Below are positions 34,901 to 46,365 of a stretch of 64,000 nucleotides of DNA, piece by piece. Positions within the stretch are counted from its first letter, which is position 1; every line of letters begins with the position of its first letter. Made by a program: the position numbers and the translations under genes. The stretch spans positions 682,001 through 746,000 of the forward strand of contig CP075495.1 of assembly GCA_021613535.1 (NCBI GenBank), read 5' to 3'. The notes under the pieces are model-generated. The model saw nothing but the letters and a program-made list of their open reading frames with translations. It was not told where the DNA came from and did no database searches. The DNA is from Adineta vaga (Eukaryota; Rotifera).

Positions 34901-36187
34901 ATGCATAGTACGTACGCACTTCTGTTTCGATATTTTTCTCCGAATATTTAAAAATCTTCTTTCTTAGCTTCACCATCTTCAGTCGATCAACGTAAACGTC
35001 GCATCAAACAAATATCAACAGGATTGTGTATATTCCTATTTATTCTATCCTTAGTATTTCCTATCTACATCGTGATAAAAACCACAAAAAATCCTATAAA
35101 TACAATTATTAAAAAGAATATTACAACCGATAGAACAAAAACTATTGCCATTTCAAAACCCAGTTTGGCACAATATTCACAATTGTATTCAGCATATCCA
35201 GAAAAATTGAAATGTCCATGTAGTCAAACATCAATGAACTACGATGAATTTCTTACTATTCAACCTGTATTTCATCAGATCTGCAGTAGTGTTTTCGTCA
35301 CACAAGACTGGATTGATAGCCTTAAACATACTGATCCAAAACTTTTTATTGATGATTTTCGAGTAACAGGTTCACATACATTTCAAGCATTACATACATT
35401 ATGCGAAATGAGTGGCGAGACAGTTATTTTTGAAATAACACAATTCTTTCATAGTGAATTTCTTAATACATATGTGATGAACAAAGATTTATTTCAAATG
35501 AAAATTATGTCACGAATTGGAGAACTGACTAATACGATAAACCATAAATTTGGATTCTCTTTTCGAAAGATACAAAATCTCATTGAAGCCAATGTCTTAT
35601 TCTCTAGTTTACAAACAAATTACCAACTACTCGTACAGAATAACACTATACTTTCATCTCCTGTTACTTATAATGAATGCAGTTGTACTTCTTCGTCAAA
35701 ATGTATTAAACAAACTGCGATTTACGACTATTCAAGTGGCAATATTTTATTCCGAGTACCGGGTTTCTATACCGGTTGTTATATTATTGAATCATTACTT
35801 CAATCTGATCTTCGATGTTTTTATAACCAAACTTGTATCAATCATCTGCTTAGTTATCTATCTTCACCAATGAATGTCATACCTTTGAATCATTTGTCTT
35901 CAAATGGAAACCATGAGAACGCAACTATTCAGACTCTTTTGACGAATTTAATGATCGACCAATGGAAGACATCAATCTCTTATGAGAATTATTATCACCA
36001 ATGTAATCCAGAAGAATGTACTTTTACAATTGAAAAGCCAGAGACAATTGAGACGATAGAAATAATTCAAACAAGAACTGATTTCGTATATATGATTGCA
36101 TTGATTATTGGTATCATTGGTGGTATTATATCCATCTTACAATTTATCATACCTCCATTAGTCAAACTCGTTTCTAATGGAAGTTAA
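34901..36187 (+). CDS. two-TM surface protein of an expanded family, paralog 1
   Basis: The main exon is 34968-36187. A 7-nt first exon (ATG CAT A, 34901-34907) with a GTACGT donor gives the right phase and 408 residues, but the start is uncertain. An N-terminal TM (GLCIFLFILSLVFPIYIVI) and a C-terminal TM (FVYMIALIIGIIGGIISILQFII) flank an ectodomain of about 310 residues. Conserved cysteines are CPCSQ, FHQICSS, CSCTSSSKC-like ECSCTSSSKCIK, FYTGCYIIESL and CFYNQTC. The family is unnamed to me; it is probably a membrane receptor or adhesion protein. Paralog 2 follows 350 bases downstream, same strand. Confidence 0.75.
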
Positions 36188-36534
36188 GAATAATGACTTT
36201 ATAGAATCGATGTTTTTGCAACACGGGAAGCTTTACATTCGAATATATTTGCTTTCATAGTTTCAAAATAAAAACATGATTGTGAGGAAAAGAGATATCT
36301 ATATTTGTTTGTACTATCGGAAGTATTGTATATCTCATATGAACACCGATAATTAAAAAAGAAAGAGAGGAAACGAATAATTTATTACACATCAATAAAT
36401 AAAAACTTTCTCATTGAGAAAAACTATTTTAAAAATAATTATTTTAAAGAGTTTTACTTTTTCTACTGAGAAAAACGATAGTTATTCAGATTTTTGTTCA
36501 AAATTTCTGTTGTCAGTTCTCTGTAAACATTACA
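36188..36534. other. spacer between paralogs
   Basis: AT-rich 3' flank and promoter region. No further feature is supported. Confidence 0.4.
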
Positions 36535-37818
36535 ATGGCAAAAGTCGTCTCAATAAATGGTAGGTGTTCACTTTATGTTTTGATGTCTTTTTCCCTTATT
36601 ATATATTTAGCTGTACCATCTACAGTCGATCAACTTGAACATCGCATAAAAAAACTATCAATAGAATTCGGTATTACTTTGTTTATCCTATCATTGTCAT
36701 TTCCTGCGTATATCGTGATGACGGCTGTGCAAGATCCACTGATTACAAATGTTACAAATGATGTAACAAAGAGAATTGTTGTCCAGATTCCTAGTTTCAC
36801 TCAATATATACAATTGTATTTAACATATCCACTGACACTAGAATGTCCATGTAGTCAAGCATCGATATACTATGATAGATTTGTTAAAATCAATACAATA
36901 TTTCATCAGATCTGCAGTAGTATATTTCTATCTGAAGAATGGATAAATTATTTTGCAAACAGTAATATGCCACTTTTTGCCGATGATTTTCGAATGACAG
37001 GTTCATATGCATTTCAAGCTTTGAGAACATTATGTAGACTAAGTAACGAGACATTCGAACATAATTTAATGAAATTTCTATCGGATGAATATATTAGTCT
37101 AAATGTTCTTCCTGGCGCATTATTTCAATCAATAATTCAGATGCGAGTTAATCAGTTTAAATTATTTAACATTAAAAGTTTTTCATTATCTTTCTCAATG
37201 ATTCGTGGAACCATTCAAGCCAATGCTTTATTGTCTGGTTTACAAACAAATTATCGATTAATGGCACAAAACAATGACGTGTTTTCAATTCCTAATGATT
37301 ACAATAGATGTTCTTGTTCGGTTTCTTCAACATGTATTGCTCAATCTATGATTTATGACTATCCAACTCGTACTAGCTTATTTAGTGTACCAGGATTTTA
37401 TACAGGTTGTTATATTATTGAATCATTACTTCAATCTGATCTTCGATGTTTTTATAACCAAACTTGTATCAATCATCTGCTTAGTTATCTATCTTCACCA
37501 ATGAATGTCATAGCTCTTGACGGATCAATGATGAGTAACTATTTTAGAAACTCAACTATCAACGATCTTCTTCAAAACTTAATGCTCGACGATTTAAGAT
37601 TAACAATAGATTATGAATCTTACTATGAACAATGTCGACCAAAACTTTGTAGTTATACAATGGAAATGTCTCAGACAATGGAAATAGCTCAAATAGTTCA
37701 AACAAAACGTGATATAGCCTCGATAATTGGTTTAGTTATTGGTATCATTGGTGGTATAATAACCATCTTACAGCTTATTATACCACGATCTGTCAAACTT
37801 ATCATTGGTGGTGTTTAA
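36535..37818 (+). CDS. two-TM surface protein of an expanded family, paralog 2
   Basis: Exons 36535-36559 and 36611-37818 give 410 residues. The 51-nt intron (G|GTAGGT...TATTTAG|CT) happens to be open and a multiple of three, so an unspliced reading also looks coding, but the match to paralog 1 begins exactly at the acceptor (PSTVDQ versus PSSVDQ). The layout equals paralog 1: TM near residue 28, Cys-rich ectodomain (CPCSQ, FHQICSS, FYTGCYII, CFYNQTC), and a C-terminal TM (IIGLVIGIIGGIITILQLII). A stretch around FYTGCYII to SSPMNVI is nearly identical in DNA to paralog 1, although the rest is much more diverged. Confidence 0.8.
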   Translation: MAKVVSINGRCSLYVLMSFSLIIYLAVPSTVDQLEHRIKKLSIEFGITLFILSLSFPAYIVMTAVQDPLITNVTNDVTKRIVVQIPSFTQYIQLYLTYPLTLECPCSQASIYYDRFVKINTIFHQICSSIFLSEEWINYFANSNMPLFADDFRMTGSYAFQALRTLCRLSNETFEHNLMKFLSDEYISLNVLPGALFQSIIQMRVNQFKLFNIKSFSLSFSMIRGTIQANALLSGLQTNYRLMAQNNDVFSIPNDYNRCSCSVSSTCIAQSMIYDYPTRTSLFSVPGFYTGCYIIESLLQSDLRCFYNQTCINHLLSYLSSPMNVIALDGSMMSNYFRNSTINDLLQNLMLDDLRLTIDYESYYEQCRPKLCSYTMEMSQTMEIAQIVQTKRDIASIIGLVIGIIGGIITILQLIIPRSVKLIIGGV

Positions 37819-39180
37819 AAATCACATTTGACAATCCTTCCTTTATCTCCTTGCACTTTTAAAATAAAATAAAAGAATCTACTTCGATATTTTTAAAGAT
37901 GAGACTTGTGTTATTGTTGTTGTTGTTGTTCTATATAAGAATCGAATGAATAATCTTAACACAATTGTCAAATCTCGAAATAAACTCAAGAGAGTTGTAA
38001 TCATATAAAATACATTGAAATTTCGAAGAATAATTAATAGACCACTGGATGACCAAAGAATTTAGAATGAAGCATTTTTATATCTCGATCGAAAAGTTGC
38101 TTTGATTGTTGTTACACATATTTCGTTCTATAAACATTTCAATGATAATTGTAATGGATAACAACCACTTAAGAAACCATCAAATTTCGATGCTTGTGTA
38201 CATTTTGATGAAGTTCCATCTTGAGGGTGTGGATGTGGGTTAAGAGTATAGTCTGATCCACACCCACACCCTCAAGAATGAAAAGTAAAGACAGTTGTGA
38301 ACATAACATGATTGATTTTAATGTCATATTAGCATTTGTTCTCTTATCTTTACATTTTCAGCATGTCGAGGAGAAAAAGAATCATCTTGAGAGTGTGAAT
38401 ATGTGACGATGAGAATATTGACATAAACACATGATCTGTTTTCTATTATTTATGTGCTATTGAACTATCTATTGTAAATGTCTGTTGTTGACCCGCCATC
38501 GCTCTCGAAATACAAGTACTATTTGAGAACATAGAATAGAATTAGGGATCGAATTTATTCATCTTTAAGATGTGTTTCGACACACAATAATTATGTGTTG
38601 CTTTTTATTATTTTGCCTTAAGAAACAAATAACTTATTTTTCTTCTGTCATTCTTTTGTAAAAAAATACCTTAACTCATATTTCATAAGACTGAAGTTAA
38701 AAAAACTCTTCAACGTAGAAAAAAACAACAGTTCCATGATATAAGTTTTTTTGTTACTAAATCAATTTTCTTTAGTAGTTCGTTCTTTTCCTTTTCATTC
38801 AATATTCCTGATTTTATGTTTATATTTTTTCTCTATGTTAAATATTTAATGAAAATACAATGTTTTACATAGATATGATCTACTCTTCTTAATCGAAAGT
38901 TGTTTGAAGCACTGAAGAGATAATTGATTTACTAACAAACGTTTAACAGTAAAAATATGTTTCATAGTTCGACTACTGTGGAGAAACAAAAGCGGAAAAC
39001 AATATCAAAAGTACATAACACAATGCCTAACTTTTTTCCGTAAGAGAGAAAGAAAATCACCCATAAGTGAAGCATAACTGAGAGAAAATGGTTGGCCCAC
39101 AGCTTTTTCTTTTACTGAGGAAAAAGTTTCTCCTACTTGTAAAAAAAAATTCATTTTTTAACTCACACATTCCACTCAAC
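37819..39180. other. intergenic
   Basis: Contains a (TTG)n tract near 37914-37930 and the hairpin at 38220-38276. A plus-strand phrase RKVALIVV near 38091 recalls a caspase start, but nothing convincing follows it. No gene is supported. Confidence 0.45.
38220..38276. repeat. telomere-like inverted repeat 6 (best preserved)
   Basis: CTTGAGGGTGTGGATGTGGG on the left pairs with CCACACCCACACCCTCAAG on the right across about 20 bases, so the ends CTTGAGGGTGTGG/CCACACCCTCAAG are perfect inverted repeats. Confidence 0.75.
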
Positions 39181-41057
39181 ATGAAATACATAATTGTATT
39201 TTTTTCATTGATTTTCGTTGATCACGTAGTCTTACAAGATATGCGCACACTACGAATGTTGAGAGCAAACGATGTTCGATATCAATGCAATAATCCAGGC
39301 TGTTCATCTTCTATCACGATCTCGATAGCAAACTTGAGAAATTGTCAAATGGTCTGTTTATCTGATATTACTTGTCGTACATTGACATTTGATCAATCTA
39401 CTCATCAATGTATACTTTTCGCTGATATTCCAGGTCAATTTGGTAGTATGCTAGTACAAACAGGAGTTGTCACTATGACGGCCATTGACAATCGACAATT
39501 TTCGGCTCGTAAGTATTGTACTAACAATCTGTTTGGTATTCTCAAAGAGAAAGTGGTTAGTGAGGAGTTGTTGAATCAAAATATCAGTTGAATGAGAATT
39601 TCCTTTGAAGTCGAATTTATTTAAAAGAGAGCAAGATGATGGTATGGTCATCAGGTACTATTTTAGCTGGCTATTCATAAAAAGCATGTAGTGAACCAGA
39701 ACTAATCAGTCCATTCTTCATCGAAGTGAAATTTTGAAATAACATATTATACTTGTTTGTTTTTATTTTTAGCTATGACAACCAGTACTACAACATCAAC
39801 GTAAGTTAGAATGATAGATAATTCAACAGTTGAAATACTGAGACCATGAGAAATTCCAGAATCTATTTTCTTCGTAATATGCACTCGGGTCTGTCATAGA
39901 CATCTATGAAGAAGTGTGACATTTGAGCTATTCGAAAAGAAAAAAATTGATAGGATTTTACTATTTTGTAGATTAGAGTCTCAATAAGTGGAATGTCATC
40001 GAAGTAAGTTGATATCTGACTGATGTTTAATAGAAATCTGTTCTGACTTTTTAATATAAGAATCTTGGATATCAAGAGGAAAACCCAAAAGGTTCTTCGA
40101 ATATTACTGTTACATATAGTGTTTGTTTGTGAAATTATCTTAAGAAGATTTTTTTTCATGTTATTGTTTTTATATATATTCAGGACAACAACAACATCAT
40201 CATCAACTACAAGTTCATCATCCACATCATCCACATCAACAACAACAACAACAACATCATCATCAACTACAACGTCATCAACAACAAGTTCATCATCCAC
40301 ATCAACAACAACAACAACAACAACTACATCACCAACAACCGGTCAGTATTATACTAGATAATTTTTAATATAGATGATTAGTTCGAATGCTGAGGATGTG
40401 AGAGTGGGTGAAGTGAACAAACATATTCTTACTTATACTCAAGCACATTAAATACTGTGTATGAAATTTTCAACATGATAGTCCATTAGAGATTTCATCC
40501 AAAACTCTTTCTATGTAATATTAAAAAAGGTGATTCTACCACTGCGGCCGCAGAGAAAATCTTGTTAAGTTTCCACACGATGGCTGCAACAGCCAAACTT
40601 CAGTATTCTACTCTTTGTCGGTCAATCATTTTCTTATATTTTTATAGCCCTATGCGTGGCGGTAACATATTCCCAATCATTCACACACGCTACTGTCCCA
40701 ACAAGTCAATGTACAGCATGGTCATCATTCGTAGCAAGTTTGACTTGTTCAAATTACTCAAGTCTACGTATATATGGTTCCAACGATCCAACTGGCTTAA
40801 CGATAACTAATCCAACGATGGTCAGTGCTATCGCAGTAGCTTTACGTACTAGTGGTTCATACACGAATCCTTCAAATGGATATACATGGGTAGTTGGTAC
40901 GAGTAGTTGTGGTCTTGAAATCACTACAGCAGGAAGTCTGGGTCAATGTGCTACAGGATACACTCTTAGACCATGCATTAGTAATGAGAATTGGGGTGGT
41001 ATCAACAGTGTAGCATGCAATGCAGCATCACAAACGATGTCACTTACCTTTCAATAA
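39181..41057 (+). CDS. secreted mucin-like protein with PAN/apple-like and C-terminal Cys domain
   Basis: Exons 39181-39508, 39773-39800, 40184-40341 and 40648-41057 join in frame to 307 residues. The start is the ATG heading the signal peptide (MKYIIVFFSLIFVDHVVLQ). Residues 30-105 resemble a PAN/apple module (CQMVCLSDITCRTLTFDQST, then CILF). Exons 2-3 encode a Thr/Ser-rich mucin-like linker built of ACA/TCA codons. The last exon is a compact domain (TSQCTAWSSFVASLTC, CATGYTLRPCISNENWGG, SQTMSLTF) that I believe recurs in rotifer and other lophotrochozoan secreted proteins but cannot name. Extracellular matrix or mucus is a likely location. An upstream in-frame ATG at 39088 would bury the signal peptide. 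Confidence 0.75.
40390..40410. repeat. telomere-like single arm inside an intron
   Basis: CTGAGGATGTGAGAGTGGGTG is a degenerate G/T-rich arm located in the last intron of the mucin-like gene. Confidence 0.35.
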
Positions 41058-41737
41058 AAAAGACGATAATAATTATTTTAAAATAAAATATTTATTTCAC
41101 CATATCCTCTTAGTTAACTCTCACTTTCTACGTAATTTGATTTTTGTTTAAAACATAAACAAATAGAAGACTGACAATAATCAAATTGTTAATATTTCGA
41201 AAAAGTATTTTATACGATAGATGATTACGACCAAATATACATCGCATTGCGTACGTTGATTTAGGTATAATACTATTGTTAAAATATATACTCTACTCAA
41301 ACATAGCTACAGCAGTATTAATCACTTCAAAAAAAAATGATCACACTCGTCCTACGCATACCTAAGAGACTAGCCATAGATATATACTATTATACAAGTT
41401 TGAGAATAAATATTACTAAATTTAGTTTTAATTATCGGAGAACGGGTGAGTAATTTACATGTGCGTGAACTAAATAGACTCTGAGTTTTTAACAAATTTC
41501 TTCCGATATACATATAATGGATTCATTCGATTCAGTTTTCTTCACACTATAAAATAATTACTTTAAGCTGGCCTCGTAATCAGACTATATTTGCAATGTT
41601 TCTTAAGTTTCTTAAAATTCATCCTATAATGGACTATATTTTAAGGTTTTTTCCTATACTCCTATATTTTTGAAAAAAATGAGTTTTTGTCAGAGAAGTT
41701 ACGTATTCTTTGAGAAAAGCGTCATTCAGTATGTATA
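41058..41737. other. intergenic
   Basis: No gene supported. A short segment near 41566 (CTGGCCTCGTA) recurs inverted near 42556 (TACGAGGCCAG), so an inverted structure may extend outside the MITE termini given below. Confidence 0.4.
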
Positions 41738-42455
41738 CAGAGTGTTCTAAAAGTCTCTTTAAAAAGTTTCCATTAATATATCTTACACCACAAAGCAATT
41801 TTTTTATAGAATATTAGTGCATTATGTCCCAAGTTTTATTTCATATAATTTAGTTTACAACAAATGTTGAAAATTATTACTATCAATTGAACTACATAGA
41901 TTCATCCTGTTTAGAATAAGAATTATTGGATCATTTACAACTTTGGTAGTACGAATCGAATTTTGAAACAAAGAAGGAACGTTATATCAGGTTTGTTTAC
42001 ATCATTTTACAGCTGGAAATCTGTTTTATCATGCATATAAAAATCAAAAGTTTTAACCGAAGATTTATAGTTGCTCCTCAGAAAAGAAGTCGGTTTTCGA
42101 AAAATAATTCATATTCATTTCAAAACTATACAAGACTGAGTATTTTTCAAATAACTTTTATTATAAAAAAAGTAGGGACATAGTTTTCATCTTTGGAAAG
42201 AAGAGATAAAGCTGCATTGAAATATGTATTTCTAATATTTCTGAGAAGTTTTTAAAATATTTTTTTACCTGCTATGTTTTGAAAGGCTATGTTTGTGTTT
42301 CGATTGATAGTAATCATTTTCAACATTTATTGTAAACTAAATTATACGAAATAAAACTTGGGATAATGCACTAATATTCTATGAAAAAAATTGCTTTGTG
42401 GTTTAAGATATATATATTAATGAAAACTTTTTAAAGAGACTTTTGAAACATCCTG
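41738..42455. mobile_element. MITE with ~155-bp terminal inverted repeats
   Basis: The left end CAGAGTGTTCTAAAAGTCTC and the inverse of the right end, CAGGATGTTTCAAAAGTCTC, begin inverted repeats of about 155 bp that stay alignable to about 41895 and 42300 (shared inner text TAGAATATTAGTGCATTATG, TTTAGTTTACAA). Both ends abut TA dinucleotides, which fits Tc1/mariner-type TA target duplication. The unique centre of about 400 bp has no coding capacity, so the element is non-autonomous. The roughly 10% divergence between arms suggests it is not recent. Confidence 0.75.
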
Positions 42456-42971
42456 TATATTCCATTACATATATTCAAAAAAGGGGCGAGGTCTCTTTGA
42501 CTTAAAAAGTTATTTCATCTATAGAAACCATTGTCCTATATTTTCTCAGATCACCGCTACGAGGCCAGGTATCAGTTTTATTTCTATGCATTCCTTTTAT
42601 CGGAGAATGTATTGAAACCATGCGAAATACACTATCTAAATGATCAATTCAAAATGTCTATAGATGTTACTCGTAAAGATTGCTTGATTAGAAATAACAT
42701 CATATTTAAGGATACTAAAAATCCCGTGTGCCGCTTCTTTCAGATAAAGCTCAAGATTTATTGACACAATTATTCGATTTGCTTGTTCGAATTCATATAC
42801 CGAATGTGTTTCTATTACTGAAAATAATTGATTTGCAATGATAATTTATCGAATTAATCTCTAAAAATTATTCAATAAGGAAACTATTTTTCGTTTAGAT
42901 GAGTCTGTAAATACATCAATTCGTAAATGAAATGAAAGATTTGAAAGAAGTAAGCAACATTTTTTAATTCT
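42456..42971. other. intergenic
   Basis: AT-rich spacer; the open frame near 42531-42764 has no recognisable feature. Confidence 0.35.
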
Positions 42972-43139
42972 TCATGATTTATCGATCGTAATAAGAATTA
43001 TTTGATATAACGTAAAGAAATGATGATCTTCTGCTTCAGTATCAAAAACATTCAGCTTTGCTAATCGTTGACAATAGTGACATTTCATCAATTCATTGTA
43101 ATATCTTTTGTGAATATCGAGTGAACGTTTTCTAATCAT
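42972..43139 (-). other. short open frame, possible exon or small gene
   Basis: A 55-codon frame, MIRKRSLDIHKRYYNELMKC continuing HYCQRLAKLNVFDTEAED, has coding-like composition and a CxxC pair. It lies 124 bases downstream of the lamin-tail gene stop on the same strand. No matching splice partner was found. Confidence 0.3.
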
Positions 43140-43262
43140 GAATGTAGTTGTTTTTAGATCTATAGATTTAACATGATAATTTCTACTATTATTTCCTTGA
43201 TGAAATGAGTAGCGTATGTTAAAGTTTATTTATTTGAAAAAAGAAAGAAAGAAAGAAGAAAT

Positions 43263-45110
43263 TTATGTTTTAACACTTGTTTGTTTCTGTTCTTGTGTTG
43301 GTTGATTTCGTAAGAAATTTAAACTAATTAAATCTTGTTTACAACCCGTATGACTTGCAAATGGAGACGATTTCGGTCGAACAAGTAACTGAGAAAGTCC
43401 ACCCTAGAGAAAAAGAAATCAAAATGAGATTCTCTCAAAAGAAGAAAACAACAAACTTGTTGATGCATATGTGAACGAAGATCATTCGGTATTTGAGCAG
43501 CAACACCATTACAATCGGGATGTACAGGACTATTTGGTGAATGAGCAAATGGAGGTTTATCTTTACCAATAAAATTAAATGCCGAAAGACGAGAACGATT
43601 TCTATTGAATAAAACAAATCCAATAATTAAAAACAAATAGAGAAAAATAAATTTCTTACTTGAAATTACTTCCTGAAAGACTTGGTATATCGGATATTCC
43701 ATTATTCGATTTTGATTGTACAAATAAAATATCACCTAGGATAAACAAATCACGATTTTTCTTTGTCAATTCAATTGTATTCCTACTTGATGATTGATCA
43801 TTATTTACTCGATGTGAACTTCGTGCCCATGCAACTGCCTAATACAAAAGTATAAACAACTTTGTTTCATTCTTTGAAAAAAGCATTTCTACTTGTCCAT
43901 TTGGTTTTGCTAAAATAGTGACACATTCGGGTCCTGTTTCCCATCGTCTTTGTTCTTTCCATAGAAATAGATGTGGAGGTTGTGGTTCTATTTCTCTCAA
44001 AGCACCACACCAGACCTTTCGAAAAAGAAAAGAAAGTCGAAAGTATAAATTTGTTTTTTTTTAGATTTACCGTAACAGTTTGTCCAGCTCGAATAATTGT
44101 ATTATATGGAAATCGAAAACGACAAACAGGTGTACAAGCAATATTTTGTTGAAGAAAATGTCCACCGAGATCATAATCATCCGAATTAGAAATATTTAAT
44201 AATCGAAGATATTCACCATTGTTTGGTTCAATTTCATGAATACGAACATTTGATAATGCACTAAATAATTGAATGATTAAGTAAAGAATTAAAAAATTCA
44301 ATCTTACTTTCCCATTTTATAACCAATTGTTGGTTTATTCGTAATTTCTTTATGATGTTGTTTGAATAGATCAGGCATTAAATCAGAACTTTGTCTTTGA
44401 TATGGAATAACAGGTGTAGTAATTTCTTCAAAGGCTTCCGTTGGTTCATTTGAAGATTTATCAGTTGTTTCTTGTTTTTCATCTGTAGAATCTTTCTTTT
44501 CACCTAGAGAAAAACTAACTGATTTGCCTGATTTTATTCGTGAATCCGATCGTTTCAAATTTGATGAACGTTTTTGTAATGCAGAATTTGGTCGTGGATC
44601 AGTCGTCATTGATGTTATTGATGATGAATATAGAGATGATGGATCAGGTGTAGAGTTCATTTGTTGAGAACTTGTACTTAAATTTGTTAATGATTTTGAT
44701 TCAAATTGTTTTGTTGAAGTTGGTGTATAGGAAGAAAAAGAAGGGAGAGGAGGAGACGGTGATTGTTGTTCCTCCTCAACTTGGTCTTCTTCGTCATTCC
44801 ATTGTGTTTCTTCTTCATCATGAATAATTCTATAAAATTTGAAATAAAATAATTCTTTTTTTTTCTTCTAAAAGAAGTCAAAGACATACTCATCTTCATC
44901 TTGTTTATCATTTAAAACCATCTTAATTGTTGTTAATTCTTCGATAATATTTTCATGTGTTTTTGATGCAATTGATATTAATTGTTGCAATTGATCATGT
45001 GTTGCTTTGACTGTTAATAATTTTTCTTCAAGATTATGAACAAAATGAATTAAACGTCGGATAGAATTTTGATCTAATTTATTTGAAAGATTCGTTTCTT
45101 TCATATCCAT
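43263..45110 (-). CDS. lamin-tail-domain protein without a full rod
   Basis: Seven exons join in frame to 506 residues: 44890-45110, 44308-44829, 44071-44260, 43893-44015, 43660-43838, 43457-43601 and 43263-43403. Residues 1-75 are a short coiled-coil candidate ([15 protein letters not shown]). A Ser/Pro/Glu-rich disordered region follows. The lamin tail Ig fold then starts at [18 protein letters not shown] and includes [27 protein letters not shown] and [13 protein letters not shown]-terminal exons are low-complexity with scattered Cys ([17 protein letters not shown]). There is no 350-residue rod and no CaaX end, so this is closer to LMNTD1/2-type proteins than to a true lamin. The exon 4 donor (CAA|GTAGAA) is chosen by frame. 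Confidence 0.8.
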
Positions 45111-45840
45111 CTTGTGTTTCTTCGTTACACGAACAACAATGTTTTAGATGTCGTCGAACGAAAAAAACAAGCAGAATGTGAAGATCTTATTGAATGCAAA
45201 TGCAATCTTACCATACCATTTAGAGTGGATCAATTATTCAACGAGCGTAGAGAAACGAACGCAAGTAAATCAATCACAAGAAAAGAAAGAAAAAAAAATC
45301 TCGATGCTTTGAAATCATTTGTTAAAATAACACTTTACGCGACGATGAAAAAAGGAATCGAACGGTCAAAATATACAGATATTGATGATTGAAGTAACGT
45401 TTCTCTTGTTGTCCTAGTTACACAAGTGATGTCTATATGATTTTCATCAATGCAATAATATAAACATTAACCTTTCTTGTTCATTAGTAGTCTGTTAATT
45501 ACTTATTTTCAACTCTCTATTGTAACTTAGTAATTTCTTTCTGTAACATGCACATATGTTTTGCTTTTAACAGGACGGAAGATGAATAAAGTGTTGATAT
45601 ATAAATTCTTCTCACATTGTTATAACAACTGTTACAATTTCAATTCTTCACATCGTCGAGAGAGAGGGAGAGAGAGAAAGAAAAAAAAAGATTGTCAGAA
45701 TTTTTCAACAAATTAAACATTTTCATCAAAATTTTATTCGTAAAATTATTCAAATTTGATATACCACATTAATTTCTTTTTTTTTTTACAATATTTAAAG
45801 CACAAGCTGACAAATGTTTGATGTAAAAGTATAGTTCATT
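45111..45840. other. intergenic
   Basis: Promoter side of the lamin-tail gene and a GA-rich tract (45656-45692). The plus-strand frame at 45114-45392 is Lys/Glu-rich, has no domain, and overlaps the presumed 5' UTR of the lamin-tail gene, so it is not called. Confidence 0.5.
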
Positions 45841-46365
45841 TTAAATACGAAAACCTGATGAAATAAGATTATATTCAATTTGAAGATCAGTTGCAATTGT
45901 TGAAAATAAAGTTGCTTGTTCATTGTAACATAAACGATCAAGAGTATCACAAATTGCATTTCGTCGTCGAAATCGTTTTGATTTACAAAAGTTTCGAAAG
46001 ATTTTCCCATCTTCATCTTTATCATCTTTAAAGTCATTGGTGAAATTTTGATATAGGATAATATTTTGAAGTAATGGACGAAGATGTGATGCTGATTGCC
46101 ACCAATCAAATTCATGTTCATTTGCTGATTGAGCGATATTTTCATTGAATTCAGGTAATAATTGATGAGGACGTAAACGAACACATAAACATTGAATTGA
46201 TGAAGTTAAAGATGGATCCATTGAAGGAAGATTAGATGATTTGTTTTCAATAGGTTTCTCTTCTAGTGAAACACTTCGACGTAAACCAAGTTTTCTTGAA
46301 CGTTGCTGAGGAATGACCGTTGGTGCTAAATATCGCCGAATAGGTTTAACATCTTCAGTTGCCAT
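45841..46365 (-). CDS. hypothetical protein, no recognised domain
   Basis: The 174-residue single-exon frame starts MATEDVKPIRRYLAPTVIPQ and has an Arg-rich, Ser-containing N-terminal third (SRKLGLRRSVSLEEKP, a possible kinase target RRSVS). The remainder is mixed helical (FDWWQSASHLRPLLQNIILY, RFRRRNAICDTLDRLCY). There is no signal peptide or TM. It reads as a soluble cytosolic or nuclear protein. The frame is long and well biased for this AT-rich DNA, which is the main reason to call it. It lies head-to-tail upstream of the lamin-tail gene with a 730-base gap. Confidence 0.55.
   Translation of the reverse strand: MATEDVKPIRRYLAPTVIPQQRSRKLGLRRSVSLEEKPIENKSSNLPSMDPSLTSSIQCLCVRLRPHQLLPEFNENIAQSANEHEFDWWQSASHLRPLLQNIILYQNFTNDFKDDKDEDGKIFRNFCKSKRFRRRNAICDTLDRLCYNEQATLFSTIATDLQIEYNLISSGFRI

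Noticed and set aside
36560-36610. N-terminal extra helix in paralog 2 (CSLYVLMSFSLIIYLAV)
   Set aside because: It is an open, multiple-of-three intron; homology with paralog 1 begins at the acceptor.
38085-38215. Possible fourth caspase remnant (RKVALIVV)
   Set aside because: Only one short phrase matches; the following residues do not resemble the domain.
45114-45392. Plus-strand 92-codon frame opposite the lamin-tail promoter
   Set aside because: Low-complexity Lys/Glu/Arg composition, no domain, overlaps the probable 5' UTR on the other strand.
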